Made by a program: the position numbers and the translations under genes. A stretch of DNA of 64,000 nt, taken from Nitratireductor alexandrii. Lineage in GTDB: Bacteria; Pseudomonadota; Alphaproteobacteria; Rhizobiales; Rhizobiaceae. The stretch lies in the NCBI RefSeq assembly GCF_004000215.1, contig NZ_RBVY01000003.1:1-64000 (forward strand). Reading direction: 5' to 3'. Each line of letters starts with the position of its first letter. Positions within the stretch are counted from its first letter, which is position 1. Below are positions 9,006 through 18,069 of this stretch, piece after piece. The notes beneath the pieces are model-generated. The model ran no database searches. It saw only the letters and a program-made list of their open reading frames with translations, and was not told where the DNA came from.

Positions 9006-9122
9006 GCAAACGGCCGCCACGGCGTTCGGACGCGCAATCCGCGGTTTTCCTGTGCGATGGCCGATGATACCTAGAAGGCAAGACCCACAACCGGGATCGC
9101 CACGGGACGCCGGACACGCTTC

Positions 9123-9929
9123 ATGACAGTGATTCGCTCGCTGACGTTCAACGTCGCCTTTTATGCCAATCTGATCGTCCAGATGATCGTCTGGACCCCG
9201 TTTTACTTTCTGGCGCCGCGCCATCTGGCCTGGTTCGTGCCGAAATTCTGGTCGCGCACCAGCCTGTGGCTCTACAACGCCATCGCCGGCACGCGCAGCG
9301 AGATCGCCGGGGTGGAGAACCTGCCCGAGGGCTCCTTCATCCTGGCGCCGAAACACCAGTCCTTCTGGGACACGATCGCCTTCTTTCCCTATCTGCGCGA
9401 TCCGCTCTACATTCTGAAGCGCGAGCTGACCTGGATCCCGTTCTTCGGCTGGTACATCCTGAAGATGCGCATGATCCCGGTCGACCGGGGCAGCCGCTCC
9501 AAGGCGCTCAAATCGGTGATCCGGCTGACCAAGGCCGAACTGGCACGCAATCCGCGCCAATTGATCATCTATCCCGAAGGCACCCGCCGCGCGCCCGGTG
9601 ACGACCCGGCCTACAAATGGGGCATCGTCGAGCTTTATACCGAACTGGGCCTGCCGGTCGTCCCGGTCGCCCATGTCGCCGGCCTTTATTGGCCGCGGCG
9701 CAAGTTCCTGCGCTATCCCGGCACGATCAAGGCGCGCTTCCTCGAGCCGATCCCCACCGGCCTGAGCAAGGAGGAGTTCATGCGGCGCCTGGTTTCGGCG
9801 ACCGAGCAGGCCGTCGACGACTTGCTGGTGGAGGCCGCCAGCGCGCCCGACGCGCCACCCTTGCCCGAGACCGCCCGCAAGCGGCTGGAGCGGCTGGGGG
9901 TCGAGCTGCCCTCCTCCGTGCCGGCCTGA
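9123..9929 (+). CDS. plsC: 1-acyl-sn-glycerol-3-phosphate acyltransferase
   Basis: A 268-residue membrane-bound acyltransferase that makes phosphatidic acid from lysophosphatidic acid. Motif I is KHQSFWDT, a variant of HxxxxD in which His-Gln-Ser-Phe-Trp-Asp supplies the catalytic pair. Motif III is EGTRR. An N-terminal helix (about 7-30) anchors it to the inner membrane. Length fits the family. The specific acyl substrate cannot be told; lyso-ornithine lipid acyltransferases share these motifs, but the neighbour pattern favours general phospholipid synthesis. Confidence 0.88.
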   Translation: MTVIRSLTFNVAFYANLIVQMIVWTPFYFLAPRHLAWFVPKFWSRTSLWLYNAIAGTRSEIAGVENLPEGSFILAPKHQSFWDTIAFFPYLRDPLYILKRELTWIPFFGWYILKMRMIPVDRGSRSKALKSVIRLTKAELARNPRQLIIYPEGTRRAPGDDPAYKWGIVELYTELGLPVVPVAHVAGLYWPRRKFLRYPGTIKARFLEPIPTGLSKEEFMRRLVSATEQAVDDLLVEAASAPDAPPLPETARKRLERLGVELPSSVPA

Positions 9930-9994
9930 CGGCGCCGCCATCGTCGCCGAAATCGGCTGATCCACCTGGGAGCCCGGCAGAACCCGCGCCGGCT

Positions 9995-10510
9995 TCACCG
10001 GATCCGCCGCGCGACCTCCTCCAGCCAATGATCGCGAATGCCGAGCGCTTCCAGATGCTCGACCGTGTTGAGGACGTAATCCTCGTTCGGGCCCGACTGG
10101 CCGACGGCGCCGCACACCGCCGCGGCCGCGTGCGCGGCGTCGAGCCGCCCGGCATATTGATCGTGCGCGCGGTCGACGACGTAACACAGCGCCTCGCCGC
10201 GCGCGCCGGAGGCAAAAGTGACCGGCAGCACGCGCTCCAGATAGACATGGGTGACGAGTTCGCGAGCGCGCAAATAGTCGAGCACCTCCTGGCGCAGGTC
10301 GCCCGGCACCCGAAAGGCGAGCCCGATACACGATCCGCCGCGGTCGAGCCCCAGCACCAGCCCCGGCCGCGCCGGCGTGCCGCGATGCACGAAAGACCGC
10401 ACGCACAGCGCCCGACGGTAGCCGTGCAGGCGCGCGCGCTGGGTTTCCACATGGGCAAATCCGGGCCGCCACATCAGCGAACCGTAGCCAAACACCCAAA
10501 AATCGCCCAT
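9995..10510 (-). CDS. Gamma-glutamylcyclotransferase (ChaC-like)
   Basis: A 171-residue protein with the family-opening motif FGYGSLMWRPGF, which forms the substrate-binding loop, and the later region CIGLAFRVPGDLR. Enzymes of this type release 5-oxoproline from gamma-glutamyl compounds; the ChaC branch acts on glutathione. Residue identity of the catalytic Glu was not established by alignment. It is convergent with plsC and divergent from the DUF2125 gene, an order I recall as common in Rhizobiales. Confidence 0.85.
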   Translation of the reverse strand: MGDFWVFGYGSLMWRPGFAHVETQRARLHGYRRALCVRSFVHRGTPARPGLVLGLDRGGSCIGLAFRVPGDLRQEVLDYLRARELVTHVYLERVLPVTFASGARGEALCYVVDRAHDQYAGRLDAAHAAAAVCGAVGQSGPNEDYVLNTVEHLEALGIRDHWLEEVARRIR

Positions 10511-10558
10511 ATCGCCAAGCCAATCTGAAGAAATGCGCCGGGAACGACCGGCGGCACG

Positions 10559-11572
10559 ATGGGTAGCGAGGCCGAAGGCGTGACGTCAAGTAAACGCAAA
10601 GGCGGGAGCAGTCGCCGGTTCGTCTGGCTCGCAACGGCGATCGTCGCCGCGCTCGCGCTCTACACGGGCGGCTGGTATTACGCCGCCGGCACGCTGGAGC
10701 AGGCAACCGACACCTGGCTTGAGCGCATGAGCGCGCGCGGCGCGGAAGCGAGCTGCGAACGGCGCCAGGCACGCGGCTATCCGTTCCGCATCGGGCTGTT
10801 CTGCACCGAAGCCGCCATCGCGGACGCCGAGGGCCGTTTCGCCGTCAGCGCCGCCGGGCTGCGCTCGGCCGCGCAGGTCTACGATCCCGCCCAGGTCGTC
10901 GGCGAACTGGACACGGTCCGCCTCGATCTTTTCGGCGCGCCCAATCCCCTCGGCGCCAGCGCCCGCGATATCCGTTTCAGCGCGAGGCTTGCCGAGCCCG
11001 TGCCGGCGCGCGCCTCGGTGACCGCCCGCCAGGTCGAACTCGACGCGACGCCGGAAAACCGCATCGCCTCGATCCTGTTCGAGGCCGCCCGCGCCGAGGC
11101 CCATACGCGCCGCAATGGCGCCGATCTGGATCTTGCAGTCAGCGCCGAGACGATCTCGGCCTTTCCGCCGCAACTCGGCCGCGAGATACGCGCGGATCGG
11201 TTCCAGGCCGATTTCACCATCGCCGACGGCGTGCGGCTCGCCATGGAGCGGCCGCAAAGCCTGCGCGGCATCAGCCTCGTCATTCGCGATCTCGCCATTA
11301 CCCTGGCAGATCAGGCCGGTTTCGCGCTTTCCGGCCCATTTTCTGTCGATATGGACGGATTTATTGACGCAAAATTGCAGCTTTCAGCGCAAAATCCGCA
11401 AAAAATTGCCACGCTTTTGGCAGAAATCATGCCGGAAAACGGCAATCAGATCCGCTCGGTGGCGGCCGGGCTCGCCGCTCTCGGCGACAATCCCAGCCTG
11501 CCGCTGACCGTCACGAAGGGACAGGCGCGGATCGCCTTCATCACGCTCGGCCGGGTGCCGCCGCTCAACTAG
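10559..11572 (+). CDS. DUF2125 domain protein, probable periplasmic membrane-anchored
   Basis: A 337-residue protein with one N-terminal hydrophobic helix (about 20-40, LATAIVAALALYTGGWYY) and a long beta-rich domain with a Cys pair (EASCERRQARGYPFRIGLFC). This is the pattern of DUF2125, a family largely confined to alphaproteobacteria and of unknown function. The segment around 11,330-11,420 is visibly AT-richer than its surroundings. Its last 8 bp overlap the 3' end of the convergent tyrC gene. Confidence 0.82.
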   Translation: MGSEAEGVTSSKRKGGSSRRFVWLATAIVAALALYTGGWYYAAGTLEQATDTWLERMSARGAEASCERRQARGYPFRIGLFCTEAAIADAEGRFAVSAAGLRSAAQVYDPAQVVGELDTVRLDLFGAPNPLGASARDIRFSARLAEPVPARASVTARQVELDATPENRIASILFEAARAEAHTRRNGADLDLAVSAETISAFPPQLGREIRADRFQADFTIADGVRLAMERPQSLRGISLVIRDLAITLADQAGFALSGPFSVDMDGFIDAKLQLSAQNPQKIATLLAEIMPENGNQIRSVAAGLAALGDNPSLPLTVTKGQARIAFITLGRVPPLN

Positions 11573-12530
11573 AGCCCGAGTTTTCCGGCTCCTTGGCATC
11601 GCGGGTCGGATGGGCGACGACGTGGCGGCCGAAATCGGGCACGTCGATGTCCTGGCCGGCCTCGATGATCGAGCGCCGCACCGCCCGCGTATGGGTGAAC
11701 AGGTCGAACAGCTTGTCGCCGTCGCCCCAACGGATCGCCCGCTGCAATGCCGACAGATCTTCGGAAAACCGCGCCAGCATCTCCAAAATGGCCTCGCGAT
11801 TGTGCAGGCACACGTCGCGCCACATGGTCGGGTCGGACGCGGCCAGGCGGGTGAAATCGCGAAAACCGGACGCCGAATATTTGATCACCTCCGACTTGGT
11901 CACCGCTTCCAGGTCGTCGGCGGTGCCGACGATGTTGTAGGCGATGATATGCGGCAGGTGCGAGACGATGGCGAGCACCATGTCGTGATGGGCGGGGTCC
12001 ATCACGTCCACCTTCGAGCCGCACGCCTCCCAGAAACCGGATAGCCGCGCGAGCGCGTCGGGATCGGTGTTTGGCAGTGGCGTGAGGATGCACCAGCGCC
12101 CGTCGAACAGGTCGGCGAAACCGGCATCCGGCCCCGACCGTTCCGTGCCGGCGATCGGATGGCCGGGGATGAAATGGACCGAGGACGGCAATTCCGGCGC
12201 CATCTGGCTGACGACCGACCCCTTGGTCGAGCCGACATCGGTGACGATCGCCCCGGCCTTGAGCGCGGGCGCGATCGCGCCCGCCACCGCGCCGGACGCG
12301 CCGACCGGCACCGACACGATGACGAGATCGGCATTTTCGACCGCCTTTGCCGGGTCGCCTTCATAGGCGTCCCCCAGGCCGAGTTCCTCGGCCCGTTCGA
12401 GGGTCGCCGCAGAGCGTGTCGAGACCACGACCGTGCCCGCAAGCCCTTCGCGGCGGATCACATGGGCAAGCGACGAGCCAATCAGGCCGATGCCCACCAG
12501 GGCAACGCGATCGAACATCGGATCGGACAT
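11565..12530 (-). CDS. tyrC: Prephenate/arogenate dehydrogenase
   Basis: A 321-residue NAD-dependent enzyme of tyrosine synthesis (prephenate to 4-hydroxyphenylpyruvate, or arogenate to tyrosine). The Rossmann motif is VGIGLIGSSLAHVI near the N-terminus; HFIPGHPIAGTERSGPDA contains the catalytic His region, and SHLPHIIAYNIV begins the helical dimerisation domain. No ACT domain is seen, so feedback control by tyrosine through that route is not expected. It lies 3 bp downstream of hisC on the same strand, an arrangement typical of Rhizobiales. Confidence 0.93.
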   Translation of the reverse strand: MSDPMFDRVALVGIGLIGSSLAHVIRREGLAGTVVVSTRSAATLERAEELGLGDAYEGDPAKAVENADLVIVSVPVGASGAVAGAIAPALKAGAIVTDVGSTKGSVVSQMAPELPSSVHFIPGHPIAGTERSGPDAGFADLFDGRWCILTPLPNTDPDALARLSGFWEACGSKVDVMDPAHHDMVLAIVSHLPHIIAYNIVGTADDLEAVTKSEVIKYSASGFRDFTRLAASDPTMWRDVCLHNREAILEMLARFSEDLSALQRAIRWGDGDKLFDLFTHTRAVRRSIIEAGQDIDVPDFGRHVVAHPTRDAKEPENSGSS

Positions 12531-12533
12531 GGT

Positions 12534-13634
12534 TCAGTCTTTCAGGAAATCCGAGAGCGCGGCGACCACACCCCGGTTGGCTTCTTCCGTGCCGATCGTC
12601 ATTCTGAGCGCATTCGGGAATCCATAACCGGCGACACGGCGCAATATATAACCGCGCGCCGTCAGATACTCGTCGGCCAACGCCGCCGAGCGGCGCTCGT
12701 CGGGGAAATGGATCAGGATGAAATTGCCGATGCTCGGCGTGACCCTGAGGCCGAGCCCTGTCAGTTCCTCCGTCAGCCAAGGCAGCCACCGGTCGTTATG
12801 CGCGACCGATTTTTCGACATGGTCGCGGTCGCGGATCGCCGCCACGCCGGCCTCGATCGCCACCGCGTTGACGTTGAACGGGCCGCGAATGCGGTTGAGC
12901 GCGGCAATCACATGCGCTGGCGCGTAGAGCCAGCCGATACGCGCCCCGCCGAGCCCGTACGCCTTGGAGAAGGTGCGGGTCATGACCACGTTGTCGCACG
13001 AGGACACGAGTTCGATGCCGGTCTCGTAGTCGTTGCGGCGCACATATTCGGCATAGGCCGCGTCGAGCACCAGAAGCACGTTTTTCGGCAGCCCCGCATG
13101 CAGGCGCCGTACCTCCTCGAACGGCACATAGGTGCCGGTCGGATTGTTGGGATTGGCCAGAAAGACGATCCGGGTCCTGTCGGTCACCGCGGCCAGGATC
13201 GCATCGACATCGGCCGCCTCGTCGGTTTCCTTCACCACCACCGGCACGGCACCGGCCGCCTGGATGTAGATCCGGTAGACGAGAAAGCCATGCTCGGTGA
13301 AAATACCTTCGTCGCCCGGCTGCAGATAGGCCTGCGCCAACAGGCCGAGCGCCTCGTCGGAGCCGTTGGTGCACAGGATGTTGTCCGGGTTGAGCCCGTG
13401 CACCTCCGCGATCGCCTCGCGCAGCCTGCTCGCCGCGCCGTCAGGATAGAACTCGAGCGAGGCGGCGACCGAGCGCACGGCCTCGACCGCCCTGGGCGAT
13501 GCGCCGAGCGGGTTTTCGTTCGACGACAGCTTGTGCACCTTCGCTACCCCGGCCGGCGCCGCGCTTTTGCCGGGCACATAGGCGGCGATATCCATGATGC
13601 CGGGCTTCGGCTCTGGGCGGACGGGCAGGCTCAT
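12534..13634 (-). CDS. hisC: Histidinol-phosphate aminotransferase
   Basis: A 366-residue PLP-dependent class I/II aminotransferase. The N-terminal [19 protein letters not shown] motif is diagnostic of the HisC family, [15 protein letters not shown] is the cofactor-ring region, and the PLP lysine lies in [17 protein letters not shown]. It acts in histidine synthesis, and in bacteria with this hisC-tyrC pairing it may also transaminate aromatic precursors (inference). It is divergent from the SAM-II/metX unit, with the shared intergenic region holding the metX promoter. Confidence 0.93.
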   Translation of the reverse strand: MSLPVRPEPKPGIMDIAAYVPGKSAAPAGVAKVHKLSSNENPLGASPRAVEAVRSVAASLEFYPDGAASRLREAIAEVHGLNPDNILCTNGSDEALGLLAQAYLQPGDEGIFTEHGFLVYRIYIQAAGAVPVVVKETDEAADVDAILAAVTDRTRIVFLANPNNPTGTYVPFEEVRRLHAGLPKNVLLVLDAAYAEYVRRNDYETGIELVSSCDNVVMTRTFSKAYGLGGARIGWLYAPAHVIAALNRIRGPFNVNAVAIEAGVAAIRDRDHVEKSVAHNDRWLPWLTEELTGLGLRVTPSIGNFILIHFPDERRSAALADEYLTARGYILRRVAGYGFPNALRMTIGTEEANRGVVAALSDFLKD

Positions 13635-13684
13635 GGCGGGATTCCTTCGCGGATGATCGCCTTCCGACTAGCAAAGCTTTGCCG

Positions 13685-13713
13685 TTGACGCAAAGGCTAG
13701 CGCAAGATTATAA
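13685..13713 (+). promoter_or_regulatory. Promoter of the SAM-II/metX leader
   Basis: TTGACG at 13685-13690, a 17-nt spacer and TTATAA at 13708-13713 make a good housekeeping promoter. Transcription would start near 13720, right at the first base of the riboswitch, which supports both calls. Confidence 0.7.
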
Positions 13714-13720
13714 CCGGCTT

Positions 13721-13776
13721 CCCGTGGTGATTTGGCCGGTCGGCTTGCAGCCACGTAAAACAAGTCGCTAAAGGGC
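13721..13776 (+). ncRNA. SAM-II riboswitch (metX leader)
   Basis: The sequence fits the SAM-II (metA motif) consensus. P1 pairs CGTGGT (13723-13728) with GCCACG (13750-13755). The loop strand GATTTGGCCGGTCGGCTTG carries the conserved nucleotides. CTTG (13744-13747) pairs with CAAG (13761-13764) to form the pseudoknot, followed by TCGCTAAAGGG. It lies directly upstream of a homoserine acyltransferase gene, the classic context, and is followed by an intrinsic terminator, so SAM binding probably stops transcription. Confidence 0.88.
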
Positions 13777-13790
13777 CGTTTGCATCAGGT

Positions 13791-13825
13791 AACCGGCTTT
13801 GCGAGCGCGCAATGCCGGTTTTTTT
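13791..13825 (+). terminator. Intrinsic terminator of the SAM-II expression platform
   Basis: AACCGGC at 13791-13797 pairs with GCCGGTT at 13814-13820, with an inner TTTGCG/CGCAA helix, followed by TTTTT to 13825. It lies 15 nt after the riboswitch core and 39 nt before the metX start. This makes transcription attenuation the likely output. Confidence 0.85.
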
Positions 13826-13863
13826 GTGCTTCCCAGCCAGGCCGGCCGCATGAGGTGATGTGG

Positions 13864-15045
13864 ATGGCGGCACGGCGTGCCCGAAAGCTGAAGGCAACCA
13901 ACGAGGCGACCGACCCGTCGAGCCGCGTGGTCCGCTTCGGCCCCGACAGGCCGTTGTCGCTCGATTCAGGCAAGATATTATCGCCGTTCCAGATCGCCTA
14001 CGAGACCTACGGCGCGCTCAACCCGGCCCGCAGCAACGCCATCCTGATCTGCCACGCGCTGACCGGCGACCAGTACGTGGCCAGCCGCAATCCCATCACC
14101 GGCAAGCCGGGCTGGTGGGAAAGCCTGGTCGGCCCGGGCAAGGTGATCGACACCGACCGCTTCTTCGTGATCTGCTCCAACGTCATCGGCGGCTGCCTGG
14201 GCTCCACCGGTCCCGCCTCGCTCAACCCCGAAACCGGCCGCGCCTACGGCCTCGACCTGCCGATCATCACCATCGGCGACATGGTGCGCGCCCAGACGAT
14301 GCTGGTCGACGAACTCGGCATCGACCGGCTGTTCTCCGTCATCGGCGGCTCGATGGGAGGCATGCAGGTTCTGGAATGGGCGGCGAGCTATCCCGAGCGG
14401 GTGTTCACCGCGCTGCCGATCGCGGCCGGCGCGCGCCATTCCGCCCAGAACATCGCCTTTCACGAGGTCGGCCGCCAGGCGGTCATGGCCGATCCCGAAT
14501 GGTGCGGCGGACGGTATATCGAAGAGGGGCGCCGGCCGGAAAAGGGCCTCGCCGTGGCGCGCATGGCCGCCCACATCACCTATCTGTCGGAAGCCGCCCT
14601 GCACCGCAAATTCGGCCGCAACCTGCAGGACCGCGAGACCCTGACCTTCGGCTTCGACGCCGACTTCCAGATCGAGAGCTATCTGCGCCACCAGGGCATG
14701 ACCTTCGTCGACCGCTTCGACGCCAATTCCTATCTCTACATGACCCGGGCGATGGACTATTTCGATCTCGCCGCCGATCGCGGCGGTCGGCTGGCCGACG
14801 CCTTCCGCAAGACCGAAACCCGTTTCTGCCTGGTTTCCTTCACCTCGGATTGGCTGTTTCCGACCGCGGAAAGCCGTGCCGTCGTGCGCGCGCTCAACGC
14901 CGCCGGCGCCTCGGTCTCCTTCGTCGAGATCGAGACCGATCGCGGCCACGACGCATTCCTGCTCGAGGAGCCGGAGTTTTTCGCAGCGGTCGGCGGCTTC
15001 CTGGATTCGGCCGCGCGCGCACGCGGGCTGGAGAACGCATCGTGA
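13864..15045 (+). CDS. metX: Homoserine O-acetyltransferase (acyltransferase)
   Basis: A 393-residue alpha/beta-hydrolase-fold enzyme that acylates homoserine in the first committed step of methionine synthesis. The nucleophile elbow is GGSMGGMQ, and the catalytic Asp and His are near [12 protein letters not shown] and [10 protein letters not shown]. The start at 13864 was chosen because GAGGTG at 13852-13857 lies 6 nt before it, and because longer in-frame starts would fall inside the riboswitch terminator. The acyl donor (acetyl- or succinyl-CoA) cannot be decided by eye. Its last bases overlap metW, and a SAM-II riboswitch controls the unit. Confidence 0.92.
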   Translation: MAARRARKLKATNEATDPSSRVVRFGPDRPLSLDSGKILSPFQIAYETYGALNPARSNAILICHALTGDQYVASRNPITGKPGWWESLVGPGKVIDTDRFFVICSNVIGGCLGSTGPASLNPETGRAYGLDLPIITIGDMVRAQTMLVDELGIDRLFSVIGGSMGGMQVLEWAASYPERVFTALPIAAGARHSAQNIAFHEVGRQAVMADPEWCGGRYIEEGRRPEKGLAVARMAAHITYLSEAALHRKFGRNLQDRETLTFGFDADFQIESYLRHQGMTFVDRFDANSYLYMTRAMDYFDLAADRGGRLADAFRKTETRFCLVSFTSDWLFPTAESRAVVRALNAAGASVSFVEIETDRGHDAFLLEEPEFFAAVGGFLDSAARARGLENAS

Positions 15046-15656
15046 GCGTGAACCACGACGCACGGGTCGATTTTGCAATGGTCGCCGGCCTGATCGAACC
15101 GCGCGCCCGCGTGCTCGACATTGGATGCGGCGACGGCGCGCTGCTCGACCTTTTGATCACCGACAAGCAGATCGACGGTCGCGGCATCGAGATATCACAG
15201 CGCGGCGTCAACGAATGCGTCGCCCGCGGCCTTTCGGTCATCCAGGGCGATGCCGATACCGACCTGAGCTACTATCCCGACCAGGGTTTCGACTACGTCA
15301 TCCTGTCGCAGACCCTGCAGGCCACGCGCAATCCCAAGGAGGTGCTGGAGCAGTTGCTGCGGATCGGACGGCGTGCCATCGTCTCGTTTCCCAATTTCGG
15401 CCATTGGCGCGTGCGCCTGTCGCTGCTCTTGCGCGGACGCATGCCGGTCACCCGCGACCTGGCCTATAGCTGGTACGACACGCCCAACATCCATTTCTGC
15501 ACGATCCGCGACTTCGTCAATCTGTGCGAGGAGATCGGTGCCACCGTGGAGAGCGCCACCGCGCTCAACGACAACGGCCAGAAGATCGGCGTCTCGATGC
15601 CATGGTGGTTCTGGAATTTCTTCGGTCAGCAGGCGGTCTTCCTGCTGAGGAAATAA
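15042..15656 (+). CDS. metW: Methionine biosynthesis protein MetW
   Basis: A 204-residue class I methyltransferase-fold protein with the SAM-binding signature [15 protein letters not shown]. MetW is the usual partner of MetX in proteobacteria and is needed for full homoserine acyltransferase activity in several species. The GTG start (15042) overlaps the metX stop as GTGA, so translation is probably coupled. The C-terminal [19 protein letters not shown] region is conserved in the family. It ends 3 bp before the convergent ZIP gene. Confidence 0.92.
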   Translation: MSVNHDARVDFAMVAGLIEPRARVLDIGCGDGALLDLLITDKQIDGRGIEISQRGVNECVARGLSVIQGDADTDLSYYPDQGFDYVILSQTLQATRNPKEVLEQLLRIGRRAIVSFPNFGHWRVRLSLLLRGRMPVTRDLAYSWYDTPNIHFCTIRDFVNLCEEIGATVESATALNDNGQKIGVSMPWWFWNFFGQQAVFLLRK

Positions 15657-15659
15657 CGC

Positions 15660-16799
15660 TCACACCAGCAAGGCGGTCGCGTACATGACCAGCAGGCCGG
15701 CGGCGACGCCGCCGGCATAATTCAAGCCGCCCAGCGCGACGAAGCCGCTCTTTCTCACCGTCAGCGCCGTCACCTCGACCATTACCTGGAAGATCGCGCC
15801 GGCCCCGACGCCGAAACACAAAGCCAGCCAATAGGGACTTGGGGCCTGCGTTCCGGCCCAAACGCCGGCGACCGCGGGCAGGCCGGCGAGCCCGGCAAGC
15901 AGGACGAACAACGACAAGGGCGGCGTTGCGCGCACGAGCGGAGCCGCGATGCCGATGCCCTCAGTCACGTTGTGAATGATGAAGCCGACGACGAGGAAGG
16001 TCGCCAAGGCGCCGGCGCCGGCCGAAAGCGCGCCGCCCACCGCCAGGCCTTCGCCCAGATTGTGCAGCCCGATGCCCAGCGCGATGAAACCGGCGAGCGC
16101 GGCGCCCTGCGGCGCGGCGCCGCGCCAGCGCCCGGCCACGAACAGGCCCAGCGCCGTCAACGCCGCCGCCACCCACACCGCCGTCTGGCCGCGCAGACGC
16201 TCCAGCGAGGCCGAACCGGCCTCCAGCCCCTCGCCCAGCGTGTCGAGGAAAAGATAGGCCAACAGCCCGACGGTCAGCGCCAGCAGGAAATCGAACGTGC
16301 CGGCGGACAATCCGCGCATGGCGGGAAAGGCCAGCATGCCGGTTGCCACCGGCGCCACACCGAGCAGGAGCCCGATCACGGCAAGCTGCCACAGCGAGCC
16401 GGCATCGAGCTCCGGCGTGGCCTGGGCGACCTCGACCGTGTGCTCGAACGTCGCCCCGGTCGAGGTCACCAGCACGACATGATGCGCCTCGCCCCCGATC
16501 CATGGATAGGGAATCGTGACCCGGGCGCCGTCAAGACGTCCGACAGGTCCGGCCGGCTTGATGTCGAAGGCGCGATAGGCCCTGTCGACCTGGACCTGGG
16601 CGATGACGATCGGCTGCGACCCGTCGGCGCGAATGCCGAGTTCGATCACGCCAGGGCGCAGGCGCGTGCCTTCCACCACGACCTGTTCGACAGGCGGCGC
16701 GGCGGCGCCGATCCGGTCGAGCGGACGCGCGCCCAGCACATAGGCAACGATCGCGGCAAGGATCAGAAGCGGAAGCGCCAGCCAGACGAAACGGACCAT
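15660..16799 (-). CDS. ZIP-family metal transporter with N-terminal periplasmic domain
   Basis: A 379-residue membrane protein. One N-terminal helix (about 4-22) is followed by a soluble stretch of about 110 residues with beta character, then roughly eight helices. Two ZIP metal-site motifs are present: HNLGEG at 246-251 and HNVTEG at 276-281, matching helices IV and V of ZIP transporters (divalent metal import). The extra N-terminal domain is not part of standard ZIP proteins and has a His pair (EAHHVV). The ATG overlaps the stop of the upstream multicopper oxidase as TGATG. The pairing suggests metal oxidation coupled to transport (inference). Confidence 0.8.
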   Translation of the reverse strand: MVRFVWLALPLLILAAIVAYVLGARPLDRIGAAAPPVEQVVVEGTRLRPGVIELGIRADGSQPIVIAQVQVDRAYRAFDIKPAGPVGRLDGARVTIPYPWIGGEAHHVVLVTSTGATFEHTVEVAQATPELDAGSLWQLAVIGLLLGVAPVATGMLAFPAMRGLSAGTFDFLLALTVGLLAYLFLDTLGEGLEAGSASLERLRGQTAVWVAAALTALGLFVAGRWRGAAPQGAALAGFIALGIGLHNLGEGLAVGGALSAGAGALATFLVVGFIIHNVTEGIGIAAPLVRATPPLSLFVLLAGLAGLPAVAGVWAGTQAPSPYWLALCFGVGAGAIFQVMVEVTALTVRKSGFVALGGLNYAGGVAAGLLVMYATALLV

Positions 16800-17887
16800 C
16801 ACACCACCTCGAAATGGCTCATCCAGCCGAGCTCCGCAAACTCGGTCTGATGGGCATGGAACATGTAGAGGCCGGGTTCGTGATTGGCGAAGCTGAGCTC
16901 GACGATACCGCGCTGCGCCTGGCACTGCATGACGGTATCGATCCGGCGATGGGTCGGCGTCAGCGTGGTGCCGTGATCGTAATAGTCGAAAAAATTCGCA
17001 TGCACGTGCAGCGAATTGATCGGATCGAATTCGGTGATGTTGATCAGATAGATGCGGATCGGTCTCGATCTGTCGATCCGGATCGGCCTGTCGAAATAGG
17101 CAAACGGAATGGTGTTGACGGCGTAGAATTCGTTCTCGTCGTCGAAATTGGTGTCGAAGCCGTTCATCACCATCACCAGCTCCTGCCAGGATGCGTTCTG
17201 TGGCGTGCCCAGCCTTCGCGACGCGGCGTCCTCGCGCGCTAGCGGGTGCCGGTCCGGGTCGGGATCGACGATGAAGGCGCCGTAAAGCCCCTTGTGGATG
17301 TGGCGTTTGAGCGGGATCGAGTGGCAGTGGTAGAGATGGCAGCCGAACGGTTCGGCCGCGAATTCATAGGTGAACGCCTCGCCCGGCCTGATCTCGCCCG
17401 CACCGGGCACGCCGTCCATGCGCGCCGAATGGATGCCATGGAAATGCATGGTGTGCGGGTGCGAGCCGGCGTTGAGGAAGCGGATGCGCAGACGCTCGCC
17501 CTCCGTGCAGCGAAGGGTCGGCCCCGGGATCCGGCCATTATAGGTCCATGCGGGAAAGAACACGCCGGGCGCGATCTCCACCTCGCGGTCGACGGCGGTG
17601 ATCGTCCACTCGCGCACCTGCCGCCCGTCAGGCTCGGTGGTGATGATACCGGTATCGAACTCGGTCAGGAAATCCATCGGATCGAAGCCGTTGCGGTCGG
17701 CGTCCACCGTTCCGACGACGCGATTGCGACCATGCCGGCCGGCCATGTCGTGCCCCGCGGCGGACGCATCATCGCCGCCGCGGCCGCCCGCCGCCGAACG
17801 CTCGACCCCGAAGGCCATCCCCGCCAGCATGGCCCCGCCCCGCAGCAGGCCTCGTCTGGGAATGCGTGCGAACGGCCCCAAACCCAT
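16799..17887 (-). CDS. Two-domain multicopper oxidase, Tat-exported
   Basis: A 362-residue protein with a twin-arginine signal (RIPRRGLLRGGAML) and a His/Gly-rich linker, then two cupredoxin domains. Domain 1 has HFH (148-150) and YHCHSIPLKRHIHKGLYG, which supplies both trinuclear His residues and a type 1 site (Cys188, His196). Domain 2 has HVH (294-296) and HAH (344-346), but Ala replaces the Cys usual in the final motif. So type 1 copper is expected in the first domain only, as in some two-domain oxidases. The start at 17887 has AAGGA upstream. It is coupled to the ZIP gene. Confidence 0.85.
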   Translation of the reverse strand: MGLGPFARIPRRGLLRGGAMLAGMAFGVERSAAGGRGGDDASAAGHDMAGRHGRNRVVGTVDADRNGFDPMDFLTEFDTGIITTEPDGRQVREWTITAVDREVEIAPGVFFPAWTYNGRIPGPTLRCTEGERLRIRFLNAGSHPHTMHFHGIHSARMDGVPGAGEIRPGEAFTYEFAAEPFGCHLYHCHSIPLKRHIHKGLYGAFIVDPDPDRHPLAREDAASRRLGTPQNASWQELVMVMNGFDTNFDDENEFYAVNTIPFAYFDRPIRIDRSRPIRIYLINITEFDPINSLHVHANFFDYYDHGTTLTPTHRRIDTVMQCQAQRGIVELSFANHEPGLYMFHAHQTEFAELGWMSHFEVV

Positions 17888-18069
17888 GCCTGATCCTTTT
17901 TGCAAATGCTTCGCATTACTGATAACACGCGCCGTGCGAGGGCGCAAGCGGATCGGACGCGCGGCTGGCGGGGACGCGCCGCGGGGCCGCAACGCGTCGC
18001 GCCCGTATCGTCCCGCGGTCGAAAACATGCATGAAGAAAGCGGCCCGGTACGGCAGGCCCGGCGGCCGG

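Noticed and set aside
8979-10772. A 597-codon minus-strand frame over plsC, the cyclotransferase gene and DUF2125
   Set aside because: It covers three genes with clear family motifs in other frames and has no recognisable domain or start site.
13780-13863. Longer start for metX at 13780
   Set aside because: The added codons cross the SAM-II terminator hairpin and have no ribosome site; the start at 13864 has GAGGTG at six bases.
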